Below, piece by piece: positions 22,201 to 32,254 of a stretch of DNA of 64,000 nucleotides. The notes beneath the pieces are model-generated. The model ran no database searches and had not been told where the DNA came from. It was given only the letters and a program-made list of their open reading frames with translations. Every line of letters begins with the position of its first letter. Within the stretch, counting starts at the first letter, position 1. The translations under genes were made by a program, and so were the position numbers. The stretch is from Jaltomata sinuosa (Eukaryota > Streptophyta > Magnoliopsida > Solanales > Solanaceae). The stretch spans positions 305,001 through 369,000 of the forward strand of contig QJPP01000048.1 in NCBI GenBank assembly GCA_003996215.1, given 5' to 3'.

Positions 22201-25200
22201 CTCAACATTTTGGGCAAGTGATTAGTTTCTCAATTGTATCGTTTCAGGATCACATTGCAAAATTATTAAGATTTGCTGGAAAGTGCCAAATGTTGAATAC
22301 TTCGCCTGATAAAATTCCTCTAACTCTACGATGCTCCTTGAAAGACATAGGTATTAATGTCAGCATTGCATCAGAGGATTCAAAATAGTTTCTCCTAAGA
22401 CCTTTATTATTAGATCTTTTGTTTTTTTCTCTTTCCTTTCTTTCTTTTATTGTTTTTCTTTGAGCCTTTATCATTTGATCATTATGATTTACTGTTAAAA
22501 TGGAAACGAGAGACTCGGCAAAGATAAACAACCAACTTTGGGAATAACCAATAACCTGTTAAGCTACTTTAAGACTCAAGTAACTGTGAAGACTCACTTG
22601 ACATAGAATGAACTAAATTAGACCCATTAAATATTTTAAGTAACTGCACAACTTCCAGAAATTAAGTGCCCAAAAATTTAGATTTCTAAAAAAGAGTAAT
22701 TCTCAAAATGCAGAAGAATCATATGAAAATAACAAACTAAAACAAGTTGCACCAACTTAGGACTTTACGGGAAGTATCAACAAAATCAATATGTAAACCA
22801 TTAGAGCCTGGCAAGAAGAAAACAGTAATAACTTATACATATCACTAATACCAACAATTATATTCATATTATTAAGTAACAAGAGACAGACCAAATGATG
22901 GATTGGGACAGCTGTTAGAGTTCCAAATCGCCCATTGATGCGTCCCACAATTTCATGTACTTGGCACGTAAGCTTTTGATCTGCCCAACAGGTTAAAAGA
23001 GGAAACCACTAACAATCAGAGAGATTAATCCCTTGATAGATGCCAAAATGTTTAACCAATTACAAGGCTTCAAGGGCGATAATATCTCTTAATACCATAC
23101 ACTGGTTTTATGTTTAGCTTTACAAATTTAAGTTTAAATATCAGAAGTTTGGAATAATCTTTTTCAATGATAATTTGACGATACTTTAAACATAATAACT
23201 TTAGAAACTCTCACTAACAATAAATGATTCAATACAAAAAAAAATCTTGAAAAATTATTAACAATTGTGCTTTAGAGATGTTAATTTTGCTACTTAGAAT
23301 TTCTTTTTAAAAGAAAACTCAGAAATTCACTATTTAACTCTGTTTATGTGAGCTTACTCATGTTGCCGGTCCTAATCCCAGATAAAAAGAGGAGGATTGC
23401 AGTAGGCTAGGAGCCAGCGTAAAACAAGCCAGTTTCATGATGAATCCTCGCAATACGGACATCGTTAGGACATACTCAGCATGAGATGAGTTTAAATGGA
23501 GTAATGTGGTCACTGAGGATTCCTATAGCGGATCCCAACTTGTTTGTGACTGAGGTGTAGTTGTTGTTGTAGAAATCCACTATTTCCAACTTCGAAAGCT
23601 CAGCAAATAATAGGTTAACCCCTATCCTTCTCCTCTTAAGTACTATAATTGGTTTACCACCAGGATTCAAACTCATGATGTATCGTGCCATCAACATTAC
23701 TCCTGTAAAAACAGATCTTCTCCTTCATTCAGTCAACTCAGATCTATCATGTGAGTCTTCGAATATCCAAAGGATTTCTCACAGGTGTAAAACATCAGAT
23801 TCTTTACTTCATCACTGTTACACTACGGTTAATTTACTATAACCAGTATCTTTTTTTCTAGACAAAAGATGTCAGATCAGAAGATCTCTTCACATGAGAC
23901 AAAAACAGAAGGTGAGTGAGCTAAGAAGATGTTGTTAGAAGCGGATGAGGGTTGCAATCTGAAACAAGGAAAAATGGGAGAGTGGAGAAGATAAGAGAGA
24001 GATTAAGCAGGCACAATCTTAGAGACGATAAGAAAGATACAATGCTTCTAATAGGACCATCGGGATTCTAGAGAGGAGGAGCTTCTGCATTTAGAAGTTT
24101 TTAAGGATCTTTTGTTGCAGTTGGTAAAGTTCGAATGCATTAAATTGGTCTCAGTCTCAGGATTATGTGCTTGCATATCACAATCCAAAAACATCAACAT
24201 TTTTTCCTTTCTTTCTCTTTCCGGATGTTCTTGACAACTAGCATATTTACCTTCACAAAATCTACAAGTCACTAAAATCAGTAACTTAAACCAACAGCTC
24301 AAATTGATCTGTAAAATCCATATGTTTCTTTTCCTGGTTAGCCATACTTAATACATGATGAATGGTAGACACAAATTCTGTGCTGTAATTAAACAACATT
24401 AGTAAGTATGATGACAAGGAACATACACTCGGGGACATCTGTCCTGGTTGGTACTGCAATTTGTAGCAAAACTACCTTGTCACGCCAGTCTGGGTTCTCT
24501 TCAAGGAACTTCTCAAATGCCAATATTTTTTGGGGAATTCCCTTAATCATATCCAAACGGTCTACACCTAGCATGACCTGTCAATTAATGAATAGTTAAT
24601 CAGAAATCGGTAAAGACAGTTAATTTAGGTTGCCGTTTTTGCTTCTCTTCAATTATCTTCCTTTATTCTCCGTCTTTCCATCTATTTTATAGATGGTCAT
24701 CTACCTTATGATTTTTCTACTTTACACTAGTACATGTCTTTAAACCAAGAAATTAGAAAAAAAATTACAATATAAGTTGTACAAAGATCGCTTTTAAGTA
24801 AACTAAAAGACAACCATCATCTGCACAATCAAGGTGTAAGGCAGCTCTGTTTGTGATAATAACCAAGCGAAGACACAATGGGGATAATATATTTGTTTTG
24901 GCCTTTTCCCTATATTTCCTTTTAATTTATATTTTTTTTGGAGTTTTCACGAGGAAGCATACATCAAAAGTGCTGCACTGAGGATGACAGAAAATTTCAT
25001 GGGTGAAATAATTAAAGCATCCAACATTTCGAGCTATACTGATTGAATGTTGTAAATCAATCTGTATCATGGTTATCTAAGATTTTATACTGGAACAAAC
25101 CTTTCTTCCAGCAAATCTTTCTTGCAGTTCTTTGATATGGTACTTGACTGCAGGAAGCTCAAGAGCTCTAATGAACCGTTCAGAATCTATCCCTATAGGA

Positions 25201-28200
25201 AACTGTTCATCCAAAGGATCCAGTCAATGTGTCATCCATAACCTTTTTGCAAAAGAGGAAACTTGACTCAAGTGCAAGTGATGAAAAAAGAAAAAATATT
25301 TTAGGCTATTAATAAATGATTCATATACCGCAGATACACGTGTTAGCTGTCCTTGGTCCTCCACTCCTTCAGGTGTGCCCTCAAGCCCAAGAATGCGAGT
25401 GCAAGCACTAACAAAATGTCTTGCATAATCGTAAGTGTGGAAGCTGTAGACAAAATCAAAAATACAAAACCTGAGTCAGCTGAAAACTCTTAACACAAGG
25501 AAGAACACTCCAAATCCTCTTAAAGCAAGATTATGAAGTGCAGAAATCATCATAGTTGACAAAATAGTCATGAATTCTAAATAAGCTGAATTTCGTGCTG
25601 TTAATGAGGCACTTATCCGCTTACTAAATTTACCAGTGGTATTTGAAAACACAAGCCCTTTGTGTCCCTGTGGAACGCTTCTCAGACCCCATTTATGCAT
25701 CACTATCACAACGATAAGAATTTTCCATCCTAAACCTCTTGAGGCAAAAAAAAACAGGACAGTTTGCTTTACTTAAAAATGCCCTTCATTCTCACTACTT
25801 TGTTGCTTGTTTATTTACCAGTTTTTGCTCACAATATGTTGAACACTCCCCCGATAATAGGCATTGACTAAAATGGCTGCTTACACTAATCTAGACTGTC
25901 CACTGACAATCTTGTTATGCTCTGCATCCTTAAGATTGCTCATATTCTTTTCCTTGAGATTCATTTAAGGTCTAATATCTCTTGGTACAACAGCACTGAG
26001 AACATTACTTGGTACAATAGGTAAGCTTCTCTTGCCTTTTTCTAGGTTGGCTTGTCCACTTCATTACACCCATCGTCTTCCTTACCTTAATTCAGAAGTT
26101 ATAATTGTTTGCAATATCTCAGCAATTGGTGACATGTTAGAAGTATTGAGAATTGAGATAAGTGACTGACCCAACTAAATCAGCAGCAAGAACTGCTCTT
26201 AGCAGCTCTGATCGAGATGGCAGTGTCCTGTGAATTTCGGATGAAGGAAAAGGTGTGTGAAGAAACCAACCGACTTTCATTTCACTATTATACTCTTTAA
26301 GGCATTTTGGTAGAAACATCAGGTGGTAATCATGGCACCAGACGATATCACCCTCTTGATAATGCTCATTGACGACATCAGCAAACATCTGATTTGCCTC
26401 CTTGTATGCAGCAAACTGAGACTGGAAGCTGCGGGTGGTTGCAAGACGGTCTTCTTGTGGAAGTGGGAGATAATGGAAAAGAGGCCATAGAATGTTATTA
26501 CAGTAACCATTGTAATATTGGTGAACAAGTTCTTGATCAAGAAAAACTGGAATGCACCTCTGCAGTCATGTAGACAATAAAGCACATCAAAGATTATATA
26601 GATCATAAATTTGATAGCATGCATCAAGGTAAGATCTTTAAATGAAGTTAAATATTCTATTGATGTTGTTGTGATAACCCCATATACAAGTGGTACACGG
26701 AAGTAGAGGCTCTAGACATATCACTTTGTTGACAAGTGCTACATCAAGAATTAAAAATGGGGCCTACTTTTACAAACCTTTTCAGCTAGAGCTTCAGTAA
26801 GTGATCTCTGACCAATTTCATCAGTTACATCCACCCCAGCCCACCCGATCCAATTTGCTTCAAACTCATTGACACCTTTAACAAAATAAGAAGGCATCAA
26901 TTAGCACACATACCAGACGATAATAACCCCACTGAAGCTCAAATGTACTAAATGAGAAGATAAAGAAAGGAAAATGCCTACACAGAAAAAAAAAATATCA
27001 ACAGCAAAATTTGCTAGTCATTTTTTTTAATATAAAGCATTATGTTTTTTGGCTTACCCAACAGCGCACTAACTAGACCTCCTACACTAACTTCTAGAGT
27101 CCATGAATCCTCGCCTTTCCTAACAGCCGAAACAGGCAACCTATTTGCCACAACCAATAACCTTTGCTTTTGTGATCGTCCATCTTGCCTCTCAAAGCCA
27201 TTAGAAAGGGATGCTGCTGCAAGTCCTTCAATAAGCTCTCCCTCTTCGGCCCTCTTATCGCCATCTGATAGACAGAGTTCAATTCCATTTCCAAAAACAT
27301 CTGAATGTCTGTAGCCATCTCTTATGCCTTCATTTGCATATTGCGACCTGCTTGATTTTCTTAGTTCCCTTTCTCTTAAAAGCCTTTCCAATCTAGATGG
27401 AACAGTAGAATCATAATTATTCTTGATTCCGGGCGTTTGTAGGATCTGTATTTGAATTGAATTAGTATAAATCATGAATCATATGCTGCATTTATTTATT
27501 CACGAAGCAGATCATCTTCACAAAATTTTAAAAATCACAACACCTCTGTCAAATGATGCACTTATGAAAAAAAATAACATTTTTAGGTCACTTAAAAGAA
27601 TGAACAAATTCCATATTCACCAAACAGGACAATGTGACAAGTTATAGCATATTACATCTCTTCAGTTAACAGTGGCATTACGAAACTCATTTAACTATAA
27701 GGAAACTAACTTAAAATTGTGAGCTTTAATGAATTTACCATTGCTTTGATAGCAAAATAAGGCTGAAATGGGTAATGACTAACGAGACAAATGCACAAGG
27801 TAAACTAAGCACCCAAATTATCATCCATAAGTAGAGCAGAAACCGGAAAGGAGCTTTCACACAAGAACCGATTGTTAACACAAATTGAAGTTAAAAAAAC
27901 AATTTTTTTTTAAAAAAAACAGAAGATACAAAGCAATCAACCAGAAAGACAGGGATAATGATGTAAAGTGAGTCATGAAATAGTGAGTCATACATGTTCC
28001 CACAATTTTACTAACTCATAACATGGTCTTCTTAGGTAATGCACAACAATATCTCTATCACAAATTCCTAAAAATGAAGTTTTCTATATTATACAAAAGA
28101 ACAAATCCCAGAAAAGGAAAGAACAAAATCAATATCCAATTTAGACAAAGAAATTAATAGCAAGAAAAACATTATACAGTTCTTGAAAAAACTCTCTAAA

Positions 28201-28344
28201 GAAATCAAGAGCATCCCATAAAAACTCAATGCACAACCACAAGAATCTTGGGGATTTCAAAGTGGAAAATTCCCATATGAAAAAAAAAATCAAGATTTGA
28301 AGTACCAGCTGCAAATTGTTCTGGGTATCTTCAATCGACTCCAT
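7233..28344 (-). CDS. TPS1: Alpha,alpha-trehalose-phosphate synthase, class I (TPS1 type)
   Basis: Makes trehalose 6-phosphate, a sugar-status signal, from UDP-glucose and glucose 6-phosphate in the cytosol. Exons, 5' to 3' on minus: 28306-28344, 27058-27445, 26778-26875, 26171-26559, 25329-25443, 25101-25202, 24427-24577, 22892-22980, 17594-17642, 16998-17098, 14612-14799, 13923-14040, 12485-12661, 12293-12415, 12125-12212, 11887-12017, 11714-11812, 7233-7640. All junctions are GT-AG and join in frame to 950 residues, close to the usual 930-950. The class I N-terminal extension has the LLRERELRKS block (35-44). The GT20 domain shows NRLPVSAVRKG (114-124), Tyr190, Trp200, Asp252 in WCHDYH, His276, Arg384 and Lys389 in DRLDMIKG, and Asp483 and Glu491. 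The C-terminal phosphatase-like half has LGFNATLT (609-616) in place of the catalytic DxDxT, as expected of class I enzymes, which are not phosphatases. Odd points: the ancestral start Met is Thr17 (ACG), and a splice acceptor is duplicated at exon 12. Confidence 0.92.
7641..11713. other. TPS1 intron 17 (4.07 kb) with inserted decayed sequence
   Basis: The flanks look like ordinary AT-rich intron, but about 8600-11130 is richer in GC and open frames, so something was inserted here. 8640-9011 and 9114-9314 are the longest frames; the rest is broken by stops. See the separate entry for that block. Confidence 0.6.
8640..11125 (+). pseudogene. Decayed foreign-looking coding block (virus- or retroelement-like, family not recognised)
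   Basis: Open frames on the plus strand, antisense to TPS1: 8640-9011 (123 codons, ending in an acidic NPEDFDFK tail) and 9114-9314, the latter with a Cys-x2-Cys pair (CHTC) and a charged ALKELKDQW helix. Further down, frames shift repeatedly: RDAWFKDLREMDG near 9330, then EFPLKELMNTKPDLGRSIEE near 10505. Codon-like composition with scattered stops says this was once a longer coding sequence. Solanaceae genomes carry endogenous pararetrovirus remnants and retrotransposons, and either is possible. I saw no reverse transcriptase YxDD motif, protease or integrase, so I do not assign it. Not functional as it stands. Confidence 0.4.
14014..14141. repeat. 64-bp tandem duplication spanning a TPS1 splice acceptor
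   Basis: 14014-14077 and 14078-14141 differ at one base. The unit contains, on the minus strand, the end of intron 11, its AG acceptor and the first 27 bases of exon 12. The inner acceptor (exon edge 14040) keeps the TPS1 frame. The outer one (edge 14104) would add 64 bases and reach TAG at 14074-14076. Confidence 0.9.
14242..14504 (+). mobile_element. TRIM retroelement inside TPS1 intron 11
   Basis: Two direct terminal repeats, 14242-14322 and 14429-14504, each start TGTTGAA and end in TTCAGCA or TTCAACA. Immediately after the first is TGGTATCAGAGC (14323-14334), the primer-binding site complementary to the 3' end of initiator tRNA-Met. Immediately before the second is a short purine run, AGGGGGC, in the polypurine-tract position. 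Flanks ACATG and ACGTG are a 5-bp target duplication with one mismatch. No coding sequence. All diagnostic parts of a terminal-repeat retrotransposon in miniature are present at 263 bp. Confidence 0.85.
15313..16796. mobile_element. Candidate solo LTR in TPS1 intron 10
   Basis: The stretch begins TGTGTTGTGAAATTACGG and ends GGCGTATCA, with flanks ACATA (15308-15312) and ACATG (16797-16801), a near 5-bp target duplication. 15472-15800 repeats a palindromic TGCGGACCGCA-like motif, and near 16720 is a GGGATTCGATACCCAACCCC block seen in many plant gypsy-type LTRs. 1484 bp with no internal region suggests LTR-LTR recombination. Superfamily is inferred, not shown. Confidence 0.55.
18747..19941. mobile_element. 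Non-autonomous hAT-type element in TPS1 intron 8
   Basis: Flanked by a perfect 8-bp target duplication, CCTCAATG (18739-18746 and 19942-19949). The ends are CAGCGGCAGAG and CTCCGCACTG, imperfect inverted repeats of the CAGTGGCGGAG type. GAACCCCCTT motifs lie near both ends. No transposase frame. 8-bp duplications and CA..TG ends are hAT characters. Confidence 0.75.
19996..20291. mobile_element. Foldback (Mutator-like) element, 9-bp target duplication
   Basis: A 296-bp hairpin element: the left arm GGCATAATACATAAATGTGC and the right arm pair over more than 100 bases with few mismatches. Both sides carry ATTTGAATA (19987-19995 and 20292-20300), a perfect 9-bp duplication. A second, distinct family from that at 5235-5739. 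It sits in TPS1 intron 8, 55 bases from the hAT element. Confidence 0.88.
20888..21205 (+). repeat. Two tandem copies of a dispersed repeat
   Basis: The phrase GAGTCCCACATTGGTT, followed by ACTTATATGGACTT, ATGAGCTAG and TTTTGGGGTTGAGTTAG, occurs at 20898 and again at 21083, about 185 bases apart. The motif is widespread in plant genomes; I do not know its class. It lies inside TPS1 intron 8. Confidence 0.6.
21390..21452 (+). mobile_element. Non-LTR retroelement 3' end fragment
   Basis: GACCTCACTTTGTGGGACTA followed by TGGATATGTTGTTGTTATTG is the type of 3' end with TTG repeats found on Solanaceae SINEs and RTE-like LINEs. A similar end occurs at 29368-29415. Confidence 0.45.
23360..23577 (+). 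mobile_element. Non-LTR retroelement 3' end fragment
   Basis: CCGGTCCTAATCCCAGATAA, later AGCGGATCCCAACTTGTTTG and a GTAGTTGTTGTTGTAG tail. These are familiar 3'-terminal motifs of plant non-LTR elements. It lies within TPS1 intron 7, between exon 7 and exon 8. Confidence 0.45.
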
Positions 28345-28438
28345 CTTCAGCACCGTCAATTCCAATTCGAATAACAAGAAGAATAAGAAAGACCCAAAAG
28401 AGAAATTGGGATATAGAAGTGGAAAGGAGGCAGTCCAT
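28331..28438 (-). promoter_or_regulatory. Upstream ORF overlapping the TPS1 start
   Basis: An ATG at 28438 opens a 35-codon frame that ends at TGA 28331-28333, overlapping the first TPS1 ATG (28344) in another frame. A second short upstream ORF starts at 28621 (25 codons). If both lie in the transcript, scanning ribosomes would meet them first, which would lower initiation at 28344. The transcription start is not visible from sequence. Confidence 0.4.
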
Positions 28439-28650
28439 ATAGAGACAGCAGAAGCAAGTTGTCAATTGTACGTATGTATAGAGGAAAAATCTGAAAATAC
28501 AGAGAGTAAAATGGAGGAAAGGAACAAAGGGGGTTTCGTCAAATTACAGAAAATCCAAACCCTTTGAAGAGATTGAGTGATAGAAGAAAGCGTTTGAGAG
28601 CAACACGGGTTTCTTCGCCATGCAGATGCGCAGCTGTTCAATGGTTTTTT
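28345..28650 (-). promoter_or_regulatory. TPS1 5' leader region
   Basis: The pyrimidine-rich minus-strand sequence before the first ATG fits a 5' untranslated leader. It holds two short upstream ORFs (from 28621 and 28438). I see no clear TATA box, so the transcription start is not placed. Confidence 0.4.
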
Positions 28651-29027
28651 CTCCTTATTCCCCTTTGGCACCAACGCTAACTACACATATTTCGGTTTTC
28701 AAATTATTGTTTTTTAATGAGTTAATACAATTTGGAGTATTACTCTCCAACTCTCAACTAACCATTTTTTTGCCCCCAAAACTTAGCATTAATGACTCTG
28801 CAACTCTATAGAAAAAATTTCATTCGTGGCTTAGTGGAATATTTTCTAGAAAAATTAACTCTTATAGGCTATAGTCGCCCATATAAATTTTAAACTTGAA
28901 ATAGTCATATTTTATTTTGATAATCTCATTGTAACCAACTTTTACATATTGTTTATTTTTTAAGTACAAATCTTAGTTATATTTATATCTTTTTAAACAA
29001 GGTAAATTAAATAAATTTTTTTATTAT

Positions 29028-29204
29028 ATAGTTATAGGACTATATTTAGTGTATAATTAATGTATCGATGTTACTTGTAAATATAATACATAGATATATA
29101 GTGTATAATTGATGAATAATCACTACATAATCTATGTATAATCTATATGTATGTCTTATACATTAATTATATACTTATTATACACTAAATATAGACTTAT
29201 AACC
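29028..29204. repeat. AT-rich foldback repeat
   Basis: GTTATAGGACTATATTTAGT near 29030 pairs with ACTAAATATAGACTTATAAC ending at 29204; the arms pair outward from an AT-rich loop. Probably a small MITE in the upstream flank of TPS1. No target duplication was confirmed. Confidence 0.55.
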
Positions 29205-29344
29205 ATTTAATTTTGTCTTTTTTAAAAGAATATAAATATATATAAGATTTACATTTATCCTTATCCATCCAAATAATGTGATTGTCAAAATAAAATATGG
29301 CTATTTTGAGTTTATAACTTATATGGCCGGCTATTTGAGTTGGT

Positions 29345-29420
29345 CTCCATCTTTTTTCTACTCTCTTCGGACCCCACTTTGTGAGATTATACTGGGTATA
29401 TTATTGTTGTTGTGGCTTAG
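29345..29420 (+). mobile_element. Non-LTR retroelement 3' end fragment
   Basis: CGGACCCCACTTTGTGAGAT followed by ACTGGGTATATTATTGTTGT resembles the TTG-tailed ends at 21390 and 23577. Upstream body not recognised. Confidence 0.4.
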
Positions 29421-29944
29421 TGGATCGAAAACAGCTGCGATATTTTATTTTAGGGACTCTTAGTACCTTGATTGGTTAACTACTTGAACTTTCACTTGGT
29501 AAGGATTCGATTTTTCAGTTTGTAATCCCCTCTCATTTTCCCTTTCCCTACTCCTATTTTTGAGGGAGAAAGGTGTTTTATTTCAAGTTTAAGTTATATT
29601 TTTAATACTTTATCTCAATTTATGTGAATGTATTTGATTGTATACAAAATCTAATGATTAAAAAACAAAAAAAACTTCTGATCTAAAATAAATCAAAAAA
29701 ATTTGGGTGGCTAAAGATCATCTCATTAAAAATAAAAATGAGAAATTTAAAATTAAAATATTGTTAAATATAAAAATGTGTCATTTTTTTTTGTATCGAC
29801 TAAAAAGAAAGAGCATAAATTGTGATAGAAAAAGTATTAAATGGAAAAGTAACCTTTTTTACTCTATTAGGATAGAAGTTAATTACTACTCCCTTTGTTT
29901 TATATTACTTGGCTTATGTTGATTTGGCATAATATATACCGTTG

Positions 29945-31060
29945 GATTGTTTCAACCCAAAAATACTTTTAATAAGATATGATATTATCGATTTTGGGCC
30001 AAGGTAGCATGATTTTCTCCAAAAGGCCACACATCATTAGGAGATTCTACACTAGCTTCCTAATTTTTTCAACTACCAATATGAAACTTTGTTCCCACAC
30101 CCAACAAATCTACCACTCGAACTAAGTTCCAAGTGGCTCATCACTATGATCCACAAGTCAATTTTCGAGATTCACAATGTGCCACTCACATCGTCTGAGT
30201 ATTTTATGGCAATATAAGCCCGTAAGTAGCCTCTTCTTGTATGTGTGCATCTCTAAGCTCGTAAACTTGGATCCCAATACCAGTTGTTGGGCTGAAAGAT
30301 ACTCTTAATAGAGTGTGATATTGTTTGTCTTGGGCCATGTTGTACGATTTTTTCCAAAATGCCTCATATCATTAAGAGATCTTTCACCTTATATGTAGCT
30401 TCCTAATCTTTTCAACTATCAATGTGGAATTTTGTTCATACACACCCAACAAATCTCCCCCTCGAACTAAGTTTCAAATGACCCATCACCACAATGCACG
30501 GGTCAATTTCTGAGATTTATTATGCGCCACCCACATTATCTAAGTATTTTATGGCAACAAAAGCCCGTAACTAGCTTCTTCTTGTATGTGTGCGTCTCTA
30601 AGTTCATAAACTTGGGCCCTAATATCAATTGTTGGGCTGAGAAATACTCTTAATAACATGTGATATTGTCCGTTTTGGGTCAAGACCGCACACTTTTCCG
30701 CAAAAAATCTCACACAATTAAGAGATCATACACCTTATATGTAATTTTCCAATCTTTTCAACTTACCAATGTGGAACTTTGTTCGCATATCCAACAAATC
30801 TCTCCCTCGAACTAAATTCCAAGTGGCCCATCACCACGATCCACGATTCAATTTTTGAGATTCACTATGTAGCACTCACATCGTCTGGTAAAAGAAAGTA
30901 AATCGAGTCTCACTTCATAGGCCCAAGCTCGTACAATATTCCTCAAAAGGTCTTACACCATTAAAAAAAATTATATACCTTATATGTAGTCTTTCAATCT
31001 TTTCAACTACTAATGTGGAACTTTGTTTGTGCACACTCAACAAATACTTATCATAAAAAT
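29945..31060 (+). repeat. Tandem array, unit about 345 bp, three to four copies
   Basis: The anchor CAATGTGGAACTTTGTTC recurs near 30078, 30420, 30767 and 31012 (spacings about 342, 347 and 245). Each unit also has a TTGGGC start, a TTATATGTAGCTTCC block, CCCTCGAACTAA and GCCCGTAA. The last unit is shortened. The same phrases are widespread in plant genomes. No coding capacity. Confidence 0.8.
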
Positions 31061-31581
31061 TTATTTATAATGAACTTAAAACAACATAATTACGTAAATA
31101 TTTTTTAAATTATTAATGCATATAACTTGAACTTTTTTATATCACTTGGCACCAAAATCAAAGAGTAATGCTCACATTATACAAAGTTACAAACTACACA
31201 TTTTGCACAAATGCTCTTCCAACTATGCCCCTGCTGGATTATTTGATGCTATCTTTTTTAACCTGTTGTGTTGATATTGAGGAAAGTGCAGAAATTAACC
31301 AATAAAAGAAGTGTTTAGTGTATGTGTATCCAATAAAAAGTTTTTGTTACCCCAAACTTTTGTTGTTAATATTTATTCACAAATTAACCAAACAAGAAAG
31401 AGGAACATTATCTTATTCTTTAGTTACTTTTCTCAAAAAAAAAGGTGTATGATCACAAATTTTTAAAAATTATTTTAGATCACAAATTTTTTTTAAAAAA
31501 TCTTTTAAATACTGTCTTTTTTTTAATTTAAATACTCTGTCAAATTAAAAGGTGTTACGTAAAATAAGACAAAAAAGTATT

Positions 31582-31820
31582 ACTTCCTCCGTTTCATTTT
31601 ATGTGGCATTCTTTTTTTTAGTCTATCTAAAAAAGAATGTCACGTTACCATAATTAAAAATAATTTAACTTTAAAATTCTCCTTTTACCCTTCGTCAAAT
31701 GATTTACAATCACACAAATATCTAAGAATTATTTTGAATCACAAACTTCAAAAGTCTTTTTTTTCTTAAATATCGTATCAAATCAAATTGTGCCACATAA
31801 AATAAAAAGGAAGGAGTAAT
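31582..31820. mobile_element. CTCC-type (Stowaway-like) miniature element
   Basis: Starts TTCCTCCGTTTCATTTTATG after TA and ends AATAAAAAGGAAGGAGTAAT, with weak inverted arms. This is a common plant MITE family that inserts at TA. Confidence 0.5.
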
Positions 31821-32254
31821 TATTATTTCTCGAAGTACATGCAAAGTCAAGTGGACAAGTCAAAATTGAAATAAGAGAGTAAAATAACAAAAATGTTTAG
31901 AAATTAGAGTAGTATTCCTTCGTCTCATATTAGTTGACCATTTATCTCATATTAATTAATTACTCTCTCTATTTTAATTTATTTGATCTATTTAAATTAA
32001 AAATATATCAAATATATTAAAATATTCTTTTTTAAAAAAGAAAAAAAACATGGACTAAAAAAAAAAAAAATCAAACAAATTAAAATAGAGTAATAATTTT
32101 TTTATATTATACTTACAATTAATTCTTCTTGAATTAGTAAAACTAATTTCTCGACGCACGACACACGGAGTAATAATATTAGTAAAACCGTCTTAAAATC
32201 TCGACAGTTCTCCACCGTCCGGCAAGTCGGCGACCGTCAGTCCCGGTGGTTTCA

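Larger units (their letters stand above)
17643..22891. other. TPS1 intron 8, 5.25 kb
   Basis: No exon-like sequence was found on either strand besides the listed mobile elements and repeats. Their sizes account for much of the expansion of this intron. Confidence 0.5.
28651..32254. other. Intergenic region between TPS1 and the next gene
   Basis: AT-rich, with the foldback, retroelement tail, tandem array and MITE listed separately. No coding exon was recognised. Confidence 0.5.

Noticed and set aside
24427..24430. Earlier placement of the TPS1 exon 7 donor two bases away (GA/GTGTAT)
   Set aside because: It shifts the frame and gives a stop in exon 8. The donor GTATGT at 24426 restores GAG TAT CAA AAG and the family sequence.
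32246..32254. Start of the secretory protein at 32246
   Set aside because: That codon is GTG; the first ATG, with a well-formed signal peptide, is at 32255.
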